This document shows, piece by piece, positions 45,255 to 55,235 of a stretch of DNA of 64,000 nt. Source of the DNA: Bettongia penicillata ogilbyi (Eukaryota; Chordata; Mammalia; Diprotodontia; Potoroidae). The first letter of the stretch is position 1, and each line of letters starts with the position of its first letter. Location of the stretch: the NCBI GenBank assembly GCA_023548195.1, contig JAJHZJ010000311.1, positions 10,709,119-10,773,118 on the forward strand, read 5' to 3'. A model generated the notes under the pieces. The model was not told the origin of the DNA, searched no databases, and saw only the letters and a list, made by a program, of their open reading frames with translations. Both the position numbers and the translations under genes were made by a program.

Positions 45255-45485
45255 AAGTCAGTATTTATGTATCCTTTAAAACTTTTCAAAGCACTTTATA
45301 AATATTACCTTACTTCATCCTCACCACAACTCTGGGGTATAGGTGCTATTATTACCTCCATGTTATAGAAAAGGGAACTCAAGCAGAGAGAGATTAAGTG
45401 ATTTGCCCAGGGTGAAACGAAATATTTGAACTTTTGTTTCTTCAACTCTAGGTTTCAATATGAACTGTGCCACCTAACTGCCTGA
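45255..45485 (+). mobile_element. MAR1-type CORE-SINE
   Basis: Motifs in order: cagtatttatgtatcctttaaaac, caaagcactttataaatattacc, tcctcaccacaactctggggtataggtgctattattacc, gattaagtgatttgcccaggg, and tgtgccacctaactgcctga at the end. It follows the HAL1 A-tail directly. Confidence 0.8.
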
Positions 45486-46430
45486 GTATTTTGAAGAAAC
45501 ATGAACTTAGGGTATTTGAGCATACATTAATATATGTGAATTAAATTCACCCTAGTAAGAGGGTAAGAAAAGGACAGGTGAGAAATACTATAAGCCGGAA
45601 TGTAAAATACGGATGCCAAGCTCTGAAGTGGATGAATAATTGGGATAATGTGAAAATTAGAGAAGTTGTTAAATAATGATGGTGGAGCAAGACACTGAAA
45701 GGGCCAGAGAAGAGCTAAGGCACAGAAATAACAAGCATTAGCAATCAGTTACATCAAAAAATATGTTACGAAATGTCTTTACTACTTTGGAGGTGGTGGT
45801 CAGAGAGAATACTCAATCTGAGGTTGTCTCCTAATAGCAGACCCACGTTATACAAAATAAATGGAGTAGAAGGAAAAAAGGTTTATAGATCAAGAATGTG
45901 AACAAACTCTCTTTCAAACAGAAAAACCAACAATGAGAGAACAAAAAAAGGAAAAAGAAGCAAGACTTCTGGAAAAGGTCAGAAAATAAAGTGATTGTTA
46001 TATTTTAAAGTTAAATGAATAAAATGACAAAAATTAAACTTAAATAAGGAACAATACAAATATGTCCTCTGCATTCTCTAAAAATAAAATTATAAAATAG
46101 CAAAAAAGTTCCAAAATGTTCTAAAGAGTGATAAGATTTTTAACAGAAATAAATGAATAGAAATTAGGACAGAAAATATAGTTCTCAAAAAAGAAATAAT
46201 GATAAATATGTGATCGTACAAATCACACAGATGTGTGAATGTATATATGTATGTGTGTTCCCAGTTATCTCCTTTCAGAGAAAGAGTCATAGATCACCAA
46301 TTACCTCTTTTACGTCCCATATCTTATATTAATTATGACTACAGCAGTTAAGATGATGGAAGAGCATTGGCTAAATGTGGTTTAAAGTCTAGAAATGGTA
46401 AAAAAAAAAAAATTATTGATAGAAGTTATT
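45486..46430. other. No recognised feature
   Basis: A-rich sequence without a recognisable repeat, exon or RNA gene. Confidence 0.5.
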
Positions 46431-46434
46431 AGAA

Positions 46435-46575
46435 GTCAGCAAGGTACAATGGAAAGAGCAGGAGTTGGAATATATAGGCTCCAGTCCTGACTGCCACTAA
46501 CCAGTGGTAAGTCCTTGGATTCATCACTTAGTACCTCTGTCCCTTGATTTCCTATTTTATATAGTAACTAATTGG
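46435..46575 (+). repeat. MIR/THER-type SINE fragment
   Basis: It contains gcaaggtacaatggaaagagcaggagttgg, gtcctgactgccactaacc, and agtccttggattcatcacttagtacctctg, matching the tRNA-like half of MIR/THER. Confidence 0.6.
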
Positions 46576-46647
46576 AGAAAAATGATACCCATCAACTTCT
46601 AGTTAGAGATGACAACAATAATATTATCATCATCATCATTAACATTA

Positions 46648-46911
46648 AAGTAAATATGCATTTATATAGTACCTATTTTGTGGTAAGTACTGTGCTAAGT
46701 GCTCTACAAATATTATTTCACTTGATCCTCCAAACAATCCTGTGAAATAGGTGCTTATTATTACCTTTTTCTAACACTTGAGGAAATTGTGGCAAAGGTC
46801 AAATGATTTACCCAAGGTCACAGAGCTAGTGAGTGTTTCAGGCTGTATTTGAACTCAAGGATCTCTAACTTCAGGCCTAATGTTCTTTCCACTGCACCAC
46901 CACCACCACCA
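46648..46911 (+). mobile_element. MAR1-type CORE-SINE with expanded CAC end
   Basis: Motifs: atatgcatttatatagtacc, gtgctaagtgctctacaaatattatttcacttgatcctcc, gaaataggtgcttattattacc, tttacccaaggtcacagagctagtgagtgt, tatttgaactcaagg, and the end ctttccactgcaccac. The usual end (ccacctagctgcc) is replaced by a run of ACC/CCA units. Confidence 0.82.
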
Positions 46912-46935
46912 TCAGCAGCAGCCGCAGAAGCAGCA
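46894..46935. repeat. (CAC)n-(CAG)n trinucleotide tract
   Basis: About six CAC units followed by atcagcagcagccgcagaagcagcac in pieces. It lies between the MAR1 end and the 3' end of the 7SL-like sequence. Confidence 0.9.
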
Positions 46936-47221
46936 CTTAGTCTCCCTTTCTCACCTAGGCTCTAAGTACAGCTGTCACTCACATGCCCAATCCCACTGTT
47001 TATCCGCAAAGTTGCTCTGTTTCCACCCTGTGGCAGTTTGGCCCATCCTTCTTCAAGTTGGTAGTATCCCACGCTTGAGGGAATTCCCATTTTGGTGCCA
47101 GACTTGTCCTGATTGGCTTTTATGTGTCTGTGGCTCAGAACTTCTGAGCTCAAGTGCTTCATCGGCCTCAGCCTCCCAAGTAGCAGGGATTATATATGCG
47201 TACCACATATGTATGCCTGGT
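46930..47221 (-). pseudogene. RN7SL-like: 7SL (signal recognition particle RNA) pseudogene, full length
   Basis: Read on the minus strand, the whole of 7SL RNA is recognisable. The 5' Alu domain has cctgctacttgggaggctgagg and agcacttgagctcagaagttctg, with the box B-like region. The S-domain region follows: caagtctggcaccaaaatgg for the family's aagttcggcatcaatatgg, ggtggaaacagagcaa for ggtcggaaacggagca, and cagtgggattgggcatgtgag for agtgggatcgcgcctgtgaa. The 3' end has gagcctaggtgag and gggagac. At about 292 bases it is close to the normal 300. Numerous substitutions, loss of promoter bases and no T-run terminator make it a pseudogene rather than a live SRP RNA gene. No A-tail follows the 3' end. 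An A-run lies beyond the 5' end instead (47231-47240 as T on the plus strand). Confidence 0.85.
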
Positions 47222-47815
47222 CAAAGTAATAGTTTTTTTTTTCTAAAAAGACTCCTATATGAGCCAAATACGATAAATGTATAAAATACTTATATCTACT
47301 ATTCTGAGATTTAATTCTAAATTTTATTTTTCATGAATAATAGGTTATATCACTTTGATCTTTTTTTAAATACTAGCAGTTTTATCTCAGTCGCATCAGA
47401 AGATGTAGCTGAAACTCATCCTTCTCTTCAAGCTCTCATTTAAAAATCATATAAAGATCATGTAAGAAGTGAGATTTCAATAAGTGAAGATTGATAATAG
47501 TTCAGTTACGGTTAATCAAGGCCTCCTGTACTTCATATAACTCCAAATAGATATCTTGTTCTTTGAATTGCTGCATTACCTTCTGGTATGAAGGGTATAT
47601 CAACTCAATCAGAGGTTCTCCAAATACTTTATAACTAGTAGACAGAGCTTACAAAGATCTCAGCTTTCATGGCCCAGAAAAGAAAGAAGTTAAATGGAAA
47701 TATCCATGCAATAATAAGTTTCCCCATCATGCTTTCTCATAAGGAGTCACTTAGAATTTTACTAGTGATATGGACTACCCATATATCCTTGTCAAGCTGC
47801 AAGATACCATGGTGA
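47222..47815. other. No recognised feature
   Basis: AT-rich sequence. The left part of the RTE element may begin within 47700-47815, but its 5' boundary is not visible. Confidence 0.45.
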
Positions 47816-47817
47816 GA

Positions 47818-50776
47818 GCTGGTATACCTGCCAAAAGGAGTAAATGATAGGCTCATGACAATGCAATTGCCACTTGCAGGAAAACACCGTGCCACCATCA
47901 TCAGTGCCTATGTTCCCACTATGACGAATGCTGATGAGGCCAAAGAAAAATTTTATGAGGACCTAGAGACCCTTATCATCAATGTACCAAAGAAGGACAA
48001 ACTTATAATTTTGGGTGATCTTAATGCTAGAGTAGACTCAGACTACGAGACTTAGCAGAGAATCCTAAGGAAGAATGTAGTGGTAAACAGTAACAGCAAT
48101 GGTCATTTACTCCTGAAGACTTGTGTATTGCATGACCTTCTTATCACCAACACTGTTTTCCATTTACCTAAACACAATAAAACTTCAAGAATGGACCTTC
48201 ACAGCAAACACTATCATCTAAGACACTATGTGACTGTAAAGAGAAAAGAAAAACAAGATTTGATAGTAACAAAGGCAATGTATGGTGCAGAGTGCTGGAC
48301 TGATAATAGATTTATCCTTTCCAAGATAAATATTCACATTTACCAAAAGTGCCTCCCCTAAGGAAAAATGACTACCAGAAGAATTAATGTCAACAAATTA
48401 GAGCTCTTCTCTGAGCATGAACAGTTTGTTACTAACTTGGAGGGGAAGTTGAGCCAACATATGGCTGACAACAGTGGAGCAGAAAAAGGAGTGGGCAGCT
48501 TTCAGAGATTTGGTGTAGAGCACTGCATTTCCTCATCTGAGTCAGAACATGCATAAACACCAAGACTGGTTTGATGAAAATGATGGAGAAATTCAGAAGC
48601 TGCTAAATGAAAAACAAAAACTCCACAGGATATACCAGCAGGATAGCTCATTCACCTCTAAGAAGGCAGCATTTAATTCTATCAAAAGCAAAGTACAAGC
48701 AAAGCTTAGAGAGATGCAGGATTCCTGGCTCGGTAAGAAGGCAGATGAAATTCAGTTTTATGCTGATAGTAACAATCCAAAGAGCGTTGATGATTCCCTG
48801 AAAGATATTTATGGACCAAAAAATCTATGGTGCATCACAACTTCTCAGTGCTAATGGAGCCACATTGATTAATGATAAGGACATGATCCTAGAAAGATGG
48901 TCTGAACACTTTCATAGTCTTCTTAACAGACTATCATCAATTAATGCTGAGGTCAGTGACGGTTTACCTCAGGTTGAAGTCAATCCCTCCTTAGCTGAAC
49001 TTCCAACTGAAAAAGAGGTTTTGAGGGCCATTAGGCTCCTTTCATTGTGGCAAAGCACCTGGTGATGATTTTATTCCAGCTGAGATTTACAAGGTGGGCG
49101 ACCATTGTTCATACAAAAGTTGACTGAAATTTTCCAGGTTATATGGCAAGAGGAAGTTATTCCCCCAGGAGTTCAAGTTCATTGTCCATCTCTATAAAGG
49201 TAAAAGGAATATATTATCCTGCGACAATCTCTCTTAATCATTACTGGCAAAATTCTTGCTAGAGTTCCCCTTAATAGGTTGATCCCTCACCTGGTAGATA
49301 TATACCTGAGAGCCAGTATGGTTTCAGAAAGGGCCAAGGAACAGTTGATATGATGTTTGCTGTCCCAATAACTCCAGGAGAAATGCCAGGAGCAGAAGAG
49401 AGGTCTGTGCACAACATTTGTAGATCTGATCAATGTCAAGGCCTTTGACACTGTTAGTTATGAGATTTTATGGAAAATTATGTCAAAATTTGGTTGCCCA
49501 GAGAAGTTCATCAGTATTGTATATCAATTTCATGATGGCACATTTACCTGGATTTTAGACAGTGGACAATGCTCCCATGCCTTCCCAGTCACCAATGGAG
49601 TGAAACAGGGCTGTGTGCTTGCTCCCATGCTTTTTAGCATGATGTTTTCAGTAATGCTGACAAATGCTTTCAGTGATGAACACAGCATCAAGGTCAACTA
49701 CTGCACTGATGGTAAGTTCATCAGTTTGGAAAGGTTACAAGCTAAGCCCAAAGTGGAGTGTTGATGCATGTCTTTCCATTTGAAGATGATACACTCAGTG
49801 CAGCCTCTGAAGCTGAGATGCAACAAAGTATGGATCAATTCTCTGCAGCCTGTGCTAATTTTGGCCTAATAATTAACACCAAGAATACACAGGTGCACCA
49901 TCAGCCACCACCACACTGTCCATGCATGGAACCATCAGTTAGAACAAATGGAAAAGTTTTTAATGCTGTGGATAAGTTCACTTACCTTGGTAGTGTACTT
50001 TCCAGGGATGTACACATTGACAATGAGGTTGATGCATGCATTGCCAGAGCTAGCTCAGTGTTTGGGAGGCTCCAAAGAAAAGTTTGGGAGAGAAGAGGTA
50101 TTAGACTGACTACCAAGCTGAAGGTCTACATAGCTGTTGTGCTGACTGCATTATTGTATGCCTGTGAAACATGGACAATCTACCAGTACCATGTCAGGAA
50201 ACTGAATCGCTTCTATTTGAGCTATCTTAGGAAGATTCTGAGGATCTCCTGGCAGAATAAGGTACCAGACACTGAAATCCTTGCTTGAGCTGAACTGCCA
50301 GGTATTCAGACTATGCTTCAGAGGGCACAACTCTGATGGGCTTGCCACCTTGTTTGAATGCAAAATGTATGCTTGTCAAAAAGACTATTTTATGGAGAAC
50401 TCACATGAGGCAGGTGATCACATGGTGGTCAGAAGAAGTGATACAAGAACACTCTCAGGGTCTCTATCAAAAACTTTGAATTTGACTGTGCAATGTGGGA
50501 GACACTGGCATAGGATTGCTCAGCATGGCGTGCCCACATCAGAAAGGGTGCTGTGCTCTATGAGAAAAGCAGAATTGAGACAGCACAAAGTAAAGGTAGG
50601 ATGTGCAAATTTTGAGTATCCATCTCAAATATTCACACAGACTATCTGTGCCCAATTTGTGGTAGAGAATCAAAGATTGTATTAGTCTGATCAGTCACAG
50701 TGAGACACACTGAAACTTCACTTTATTATGATGATATCATTTCGGTCCTCATTGAAACAAAGGAAAACAACAAACC
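47818..50776 (+). mobile_element. RTE-clade LINE, 5'-truncated and decayed
   Basis: The element enters inside the endonuclease domain (coding like LPKGVNDRLMTMQLPLAG at about 47830) and continues through reverse transcriptase to a C-terminal Cys motif and the RTE-type 3' end (cagtgagacacactgaaac near 50699; tgatgatatcatt near 50728; aaaggaaaacaacaaacc near 50760). Substitutions, stops and small indels are spread over the whole length. RTE elements normally encode one protein with an apurinic-type endonuclease and a reverse transcriptase and have short 3' UTRs, as here. Confidence 0.92.
47840..50700 (+). pseudogene. RTE endonuclease-reverse transcriptase, broken
   Basis: Endonuclease: HRATIISAYVPTMTN, then IILGDLNARVDSD at about 48005-48045, ended by a stop where the family has Trp (YET*). 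Middle: SKHYHLRHYVTVKRK and GAECWTDNRF, then a Lys/Gln-rich linker (48549-48854). Reverse transcriptase: GKAPGDDFIPAEIY (about 49055), FVDLINVKAFDTV with two extra residues inside the catalytic block (about 49420-49455), TNGVKQGCVLAPMLFSMMFS (about 49600), and FEDD in place of the FADD catalytic box (about 49778). Thumb/C-terminal: FTYLGSVLSRD, RLQRKVWERRGIRL, TALLYACETWT (about 50155). A CPICGRE motif near 50650 ends it. At least six frameshifts or stops prevent function. Confidence 0.9.
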
Positions 50777-50845
50777 AACCATGGTGAGACCAACAAGAGT
50801 TTCTAGTGAGGGTAAATATACCTCTAAAAGTTATTCATGGAGATC
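50777..50845. other. Short spacer between RTE end and LTR-like repeat
   Basis: Seventy bases with no recognisable family, possibly the original insertion flank. Confidence 0.4.
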
Positions 50846-51642
50846 TGATGGCAAGCAAAATAACATCTTTTGCTACTTTTGTTTTAGTATAATCAAATGC
50901 CTCTGATTGAATATTTCCTTTATCAATCAAGAGTCTTTACTAGGAGTAAGTATAGAGACAAGAGTTTCTTTAACTAAAAACAGTATATATATATATACAC
51001 ATATGTATATATACATATATGTATGTATATACATGTATGTATATACATGTATGTATGTACATGTATGTATGTATGTACAATGTTAATTAATTTAATGTGA
51101 TTAAAGAACTTCCCTATGCATTAATGGGTCTGCTCATTAAGGGGAGTTTTATTAGGGAAGACTTGTGGGAAGACCCCAGACTTTTGTTAATGAGGCACTG
51201 GTTCTCAAGAGTTGTCCTCTGGCTCTAAAAAAGGTATAAATACTCTGAGCTCTGGTTTTACTTTGGGGCTTACTGACTGGAAGTGTTTGTGTGGCCAGAT
51301 GAGGACTCTGGGAAGCCACTCTAAGGAGCTTTGAAAACCCATATGTCAGTGTTTCCCTCTCTAGTAACTATGGTCAGACAGTTGGAGTCCAATCATCTGT
51401 TGAATTCAGACAGAGGAAGCCATGTCTGTTGATCTTTGATTTCTCTGTATTTTCTTTGAAGTTCAGGGTGCTGACTCCCCCAAACTAGGTGAATGATATA
51501 TGTACTTAATTAAAGGAATGCTACATGTGCTTGATTAAACTGATTGTTAACCCCTCAAAAGTTGCCTTGCCTTCTATGAATGCAGATCTAAGAACCTGTG
51601 ATAGAAAGCACCCCTGTGTATGTTGGGGTACTTACTGTTACA
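50846..51642 (+). repeat. LTR-like repeat, copy 2 (solo LTR candidate)
   Basis: Starts tgatggcaagcaaaat and ends cttactgttaca, giving the TG...CA ends expected of a retroviral LTR. It carries a TATA box (tataaat at 51235), AATTAAA-type signals downstream (51509, 51531), and all the landmarks listed for 23145-23856, including a TA/TG microsatellite at the same place (50982-51078). About 797 bases. There is no internal retroviral coding on either side. Flanking bases (agatc and ggagg) do not form a clear duplication, as in old solo LTRs. Confidence 0.65.
50982..51078. repeat. (TA)n/(TATG)n microsatellite in the LTR-like repeat
   Basis: Begins with TA units and passes into ATGTATGTATGTACATG units. 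The 23.3-kb copy has pure TA here. Confidence 0.95.
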
Positions 51643-53140
51643 GGAGGATTATATTAATTAGACATTCCATGGCCCATTCTTTGGGTTAATACTTGGAATC
51701 CATGAGTTATAAAGGGGGAGACTAAGGTGAATAGGATCTGAAAGAAATGACTTTTTACATAGAACCAGAGATTTAATTCAAAAGGATTTCCCCACCTCTC
51801 CCTCAAATATTTATTTTTCTACTTGCAAGATGCTTCCAGGTATAATTATGACAAAAAATTCCACAATGATTTTATAGCTAAGGGAAGAAAAGTTGTTTCC
51901 TTTCCTTGAAACCATCAACAACAGAACAAATTAGATTCACAGGTTAATTATTCAAAAGTAACATTTACCTTTCAACATAGATACCTCAAAGGTAGAGTCT
52001 GAGAACTTTCCACAGGACTTCACAATCTCCAGGGTAAATTCATTCAAATATTTCATAACACAGTCAAATGATCCAAAGTAGGATGTTACCAGGAGATAGA
52101 TCTGTGATTGTTAGATAGAAAGAGTGAAAATAAATCAGTCTGACTATATTGCTTAATTTTTCTGTACTGTGTCTTTCTCTGAAAGATCCTTCTCCAGTGG
52201 ATCAATTTGTCATCAAGCAGGTAATCTATATTTACTTTGCGGCAGGTACTGTAGCTCTTAGCTCTGCAAATTTAGCTGATTCAGCTTCCATCCGGACTAC
52301 TTTGACCTCAGAAATATTCCCTGCTAACTGTCCTCCTGTTCACTCCAATTTGTACTGCCTAAATGCTTACTGCTGAGTGTCCCTCTGGCCATTTTGAAAG
52401 GTGTTTCATCACACTACAATAAACGTGAAATACGGATGCACTCAAAATGGCAAAAAAAAAAAAAAAAAAGCCAAAGCAGCTGGATATCGACATGGGACTG
52501 GACAGGAGCATTTATTACACTTTCCTCTCATGCCATTGTCTACCTTTGGCAAAGGAAGATTGTAAGTGTCCCTGGTGGTCCATGACGATCAATACTACAT
52601 GGGAGTTAAATTAGACCTCAAGTCAAGCACACATCCACCTTGGCTGAGATACCTTCAGCCTAAAGTCCCTGGAAAATTTCCATTTTTCCACTAAGTTAAC
52701 CAATAACAGAGTGAAATGAGTGAGAAGAAAGCAGCTGTCTAGCCAGCATCTTGCATCCTTTACGAAGGGATATGGTCCAAATTTCAGTCTTTTTAGGTAC
52801 AGTGCCGAAATTTTCAGGTGATTGCTAATTTATTCAACTATTACTAGAAATCACAGGATCTGAGAACAAAATTTTAAGGTATTACCTTCAAGAATCACAG
52901 GGACACTGAAATCTATGGCTTGGGTACTGTTATCATTATCTATATATTCTTCATAAGCCAAATATATTGTCTATATATTCTTCCTAACTACTTAATCATA
53001 AGATATGTTAATCATTTAAACTGAGTCTGGAAACAGAATTTTTGGACAGCTTTACTCCTTATCAAGTGAAGAGTTTAATGATTTGGCTAAATGATATAAA
53101 GAATACAAAGAAGACTATACAACTGGCCCCATATTCCTCC
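51643..53140. other. No recognised gene or repeat; A18 run at 52453
   Basis: Apparently unique sequence. An A-run of about 18 lies at 52453-52470 inside otherwise GC-normal DNA, possibly the tail of an unrecognised short insertion. Frames at 52149-52376 and 52394-52585 have no family signature. Confidence 0.4.
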
Positions 53141-53142
53141 CC

Positions 53143-53350
53143 AACCTCAAGATCTATGTGCTATAGTGGCTAAAGATGCTACATTTGGAATTAGAATTAC
53201 TGTGACTCACAGTTCCACTAATTAACATATTTGTGACCTTAGTTAAGTCACTTAACCTCTTTAGATCTCAGTTTTTTTTCATGTATAAAGTAAGCGGGGA
53301 TGGGTTGATGAGATCACCCTTAGGTGTAGATCTAAATCTTTAATTCTGTG
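53143..53350 (+). repeat. MIR/THER-type SINE
   Basis: It contains gtgctatagtggctaaagatgc, actaattaacatatttgtgaccttagttaagtcacttaacctcttt in pieces, and gatctcagttttttttcatgtataaag, then atctttaattctgtgat, the end typical of the family. Confidence 0.7.
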
Positions 53351-53985
53351 ATACCTTTTTATACAAAAATTTTGTTTGTTAACTTTCTTTTATGGAACTT
53401 TTTATGGAAAATTTTTAAGAACACAGAGCTGTGGTTGAAAATGTGGGTTGGACTTCCTGCAAATTCTATCTGGATAGCTTTCAAACCACAACCGGGAAAT
53501 GGTGATCACCCAAGCTGGAGAGACAGGATCTCAAGAGGTGGTAGGAGCTGTTCAGCTATAGCAATGTAGAGGTAAGTGGAAAATTGGACTAGGAAAGATG
53601 GGAGATGCAAGCAGTTGGGTGAAAACATCCTGGTGCCTAAAGAAAATGGAACAAAATATTAGGGGAATAATATTGAACAACTCAAACACTCTCGGTTATC
53701 CTAATACCAGTTTGTAGTCTGTCTCTAGAAGCAGAACACCTTGTCTACTTCTTAAACTGTTTTAGCCTTCAATGGAAAAGCTCACTCAATATAGCATCCT
53801 CTGTTAATAGAAGCTGCCTCAAGTTTTTTGTCACCAATTCAATACATGTGATTCTTCCTGGATAAGGGAACTAACAGCCAAGGTCCTTCCTTGCTCTGGA
53901 AGGAAATCGCAATATTCAAAAACATCTGATTTTTTTTTTCACCTGAATGATGTAATCTGTCATGTGTTATAACATAAAGAGGGCT
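53351..53985. other. No recognised feature
   Basis: Apparently unique sequence with no credible exon. Confidence 0.45.
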
Positions 53986-53987
53986 GA

Positions 53988-54400
53988 ACCTACAGAGAGT
54001 TGGGCTGAAATTCTGCTTCTGGTACTTAAGGGACAGAAGGAAGTCATTTCAAATCTCTGAGATCTTAATTTCTTCATCTATAAAAAGGAGAACATAATAT
54101 CTCATAGGTGTGTAGATGATATGAGCTAATGTTTATAAAGCACTTCACACACATAAAGCACAAATCCTAAGATATCATATTGCTATGAAAATCACAATTA
54201 TCAAATAATAGCTAATGTTTATATATTGCTTGAAGGTTTGCAAAGCCCATTACATATAATATTATACATTTTATCAATATGATAGCAATGATCATCACCA
54301 TTACTTAATCCTTGCATTTAAATTCAGGGAAGTTCAGGTTAAAAAAGTCCTTTGACAACTTGCTACTCTCTCTTTATCCTGCTATGTTTAATATTGGGTG
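53988..54400 (+). repeat. MIR/THER-type SINE and MAR1-like pieces in series
   Basis: Positions 53995-54170 read agttgggctgaaattctgcttctgg, gaaggaagtcatttcaaatctctg, aatttcttcatctataaaaagg, atatctcataggtgtgtagatg, and ttataaagcacttcac (MIR/THER order). Positions 54205-54290 read aatagctaatgtttatatattgc, gaaggtttgcaaagcccattac (MAR1 start). Confidence 0.6.
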
Positions 54401-54603
54401 AACAAGAACACAGGTACATAAAATGACTTATTTTTGAAAATGAAGTGAAAGTATTAGGAAAACCATCTGAACTTCTATAGACTCCCTGAAAGGATTTTTT
54501 GGACAACATCAAAAGTAAACAGATCATACTGTTATTTTTCTTAATGTGAAATAATTAGAGTATAGTGATAATAATCTAATTTCTTTTTTGTTTTTAATTT
54601 CCC

Positions 54604-54656
54604 ATTAGCTCCTTTTTATTTATTATTTTATTTATTTATTTTTATTAGCTCCTTTT
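54604..54656 (-). repeat. A-rich tail bracketed by 13-bp direct repeats
   Basis: The 13-mer attagctcctttt occurs at 54604-54616 and again at 54644-54656. Between them are 27 bases that read as an A-rich tail with TAAA units on the minus strand. It has the form of a target-primed insertion consisting only of the tail, though a local slippage duplication is also possible. Confidence 0.5.
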
Positions 54657-54665
54657 AATCTAACA

Positions 54666-54902
54666 GGGCAGCTAGGTGGTTCAGCGGATAGATTGCTAGT
54701 TCTGGAGTAAGGAAGTCTCTTATTAAATTCAAATCTGACCTCAACACTTACTGTGTGAACCTGGGCAACCCATTTAACTTTGATTGCTTATTTCCTCTCC
54801 TGCAAAATGATCTGGAAAAGGAAATGGCAATACTTCCAGTATTTTTGCCAAGAAAACTCCAAATGGGGTCAAGAAGAGTCAGAAATAACAGAAAAAAAAA
54901 AG
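54666..54902 (+). mobile_element. tRNA-derived SINE with RTE-like tail
   Basis: It reads ggcagctaggtggttcagcggatagattgc, attcaaatctgacctcaacactta, gtgtgaacctgggcaacccatttaac, atgatctggaaaaggaaatggc, tttttgccaagaaaactccaaatggggtc, aagaagagtcagaaataacag, then an A-run. Confidence 0.9.
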
Positions 54903-55059
54903 ACTCAACAAAACCAATCTAAAGAAGACAATGACAGATTTCAAATATATTAAGAATTATTCCACCAAAAGGAGCTTCACCTTCAGTGAGAGAACACCAC
55001 CATAAGACACTAAGGTTAGCTCTAAGGAGGCCTGGTCAAATAATCAAAGTAGCCTGGAA

Positions 55060-55235
55060 AGAGAATCTAGAAAAGTGTCTTCTAATCACAGTTCTGCCAT
55101 GAATGGGTTTTGGAACTTTGGAAAAATCACCTCACCACTAAGTCTCAGCAACTTCACTTCAAAAATGAGGAAGATTGGATTAGATCATCTCTAAGATTCC
55201 CTTCCAGCCTTAAAAATTCTATTTTAAAATAGAAT
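55060..55235 (+). repeat. MIR/THER-type SINE
   Basis: It contains tcctaatcacagttctgcc-like sequence, tttggaactttggaaaaatcacctcacc, cttcacttcaaaaatgaggaagattgg, agatcatctctaagattcccttccagcc, and taaaaattctatttt, the full MIR/THER order. Confidence 0.72.

Noticed and set aside
46930..47221. Alu element
   Set aside because: The match covers the 7SL S-domain that Alu lacks, and the other repeats in the window are marsupial-type, not primate.
23145..51642. A 28-kb provirus bounded by the two LTR-like repeats
   Set aside because: The interval has no retroviral coding and consists of unrelated old repeats and unique DNA; the copies also differ in length and detail.
52394..52585. Possible processed pseudogene ending in the A18 run at 52453
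   Set aside because: The sequence before the A-run shows no coding similarity that I recognise and no flanking duplication; left as unassigned.
21036..54902. tRNA genes at the heads of SINEs
   Set aside because: The tRNA-like segments are diverged, lack a cloverleaf by eye, and continue into the SINE body and tail.
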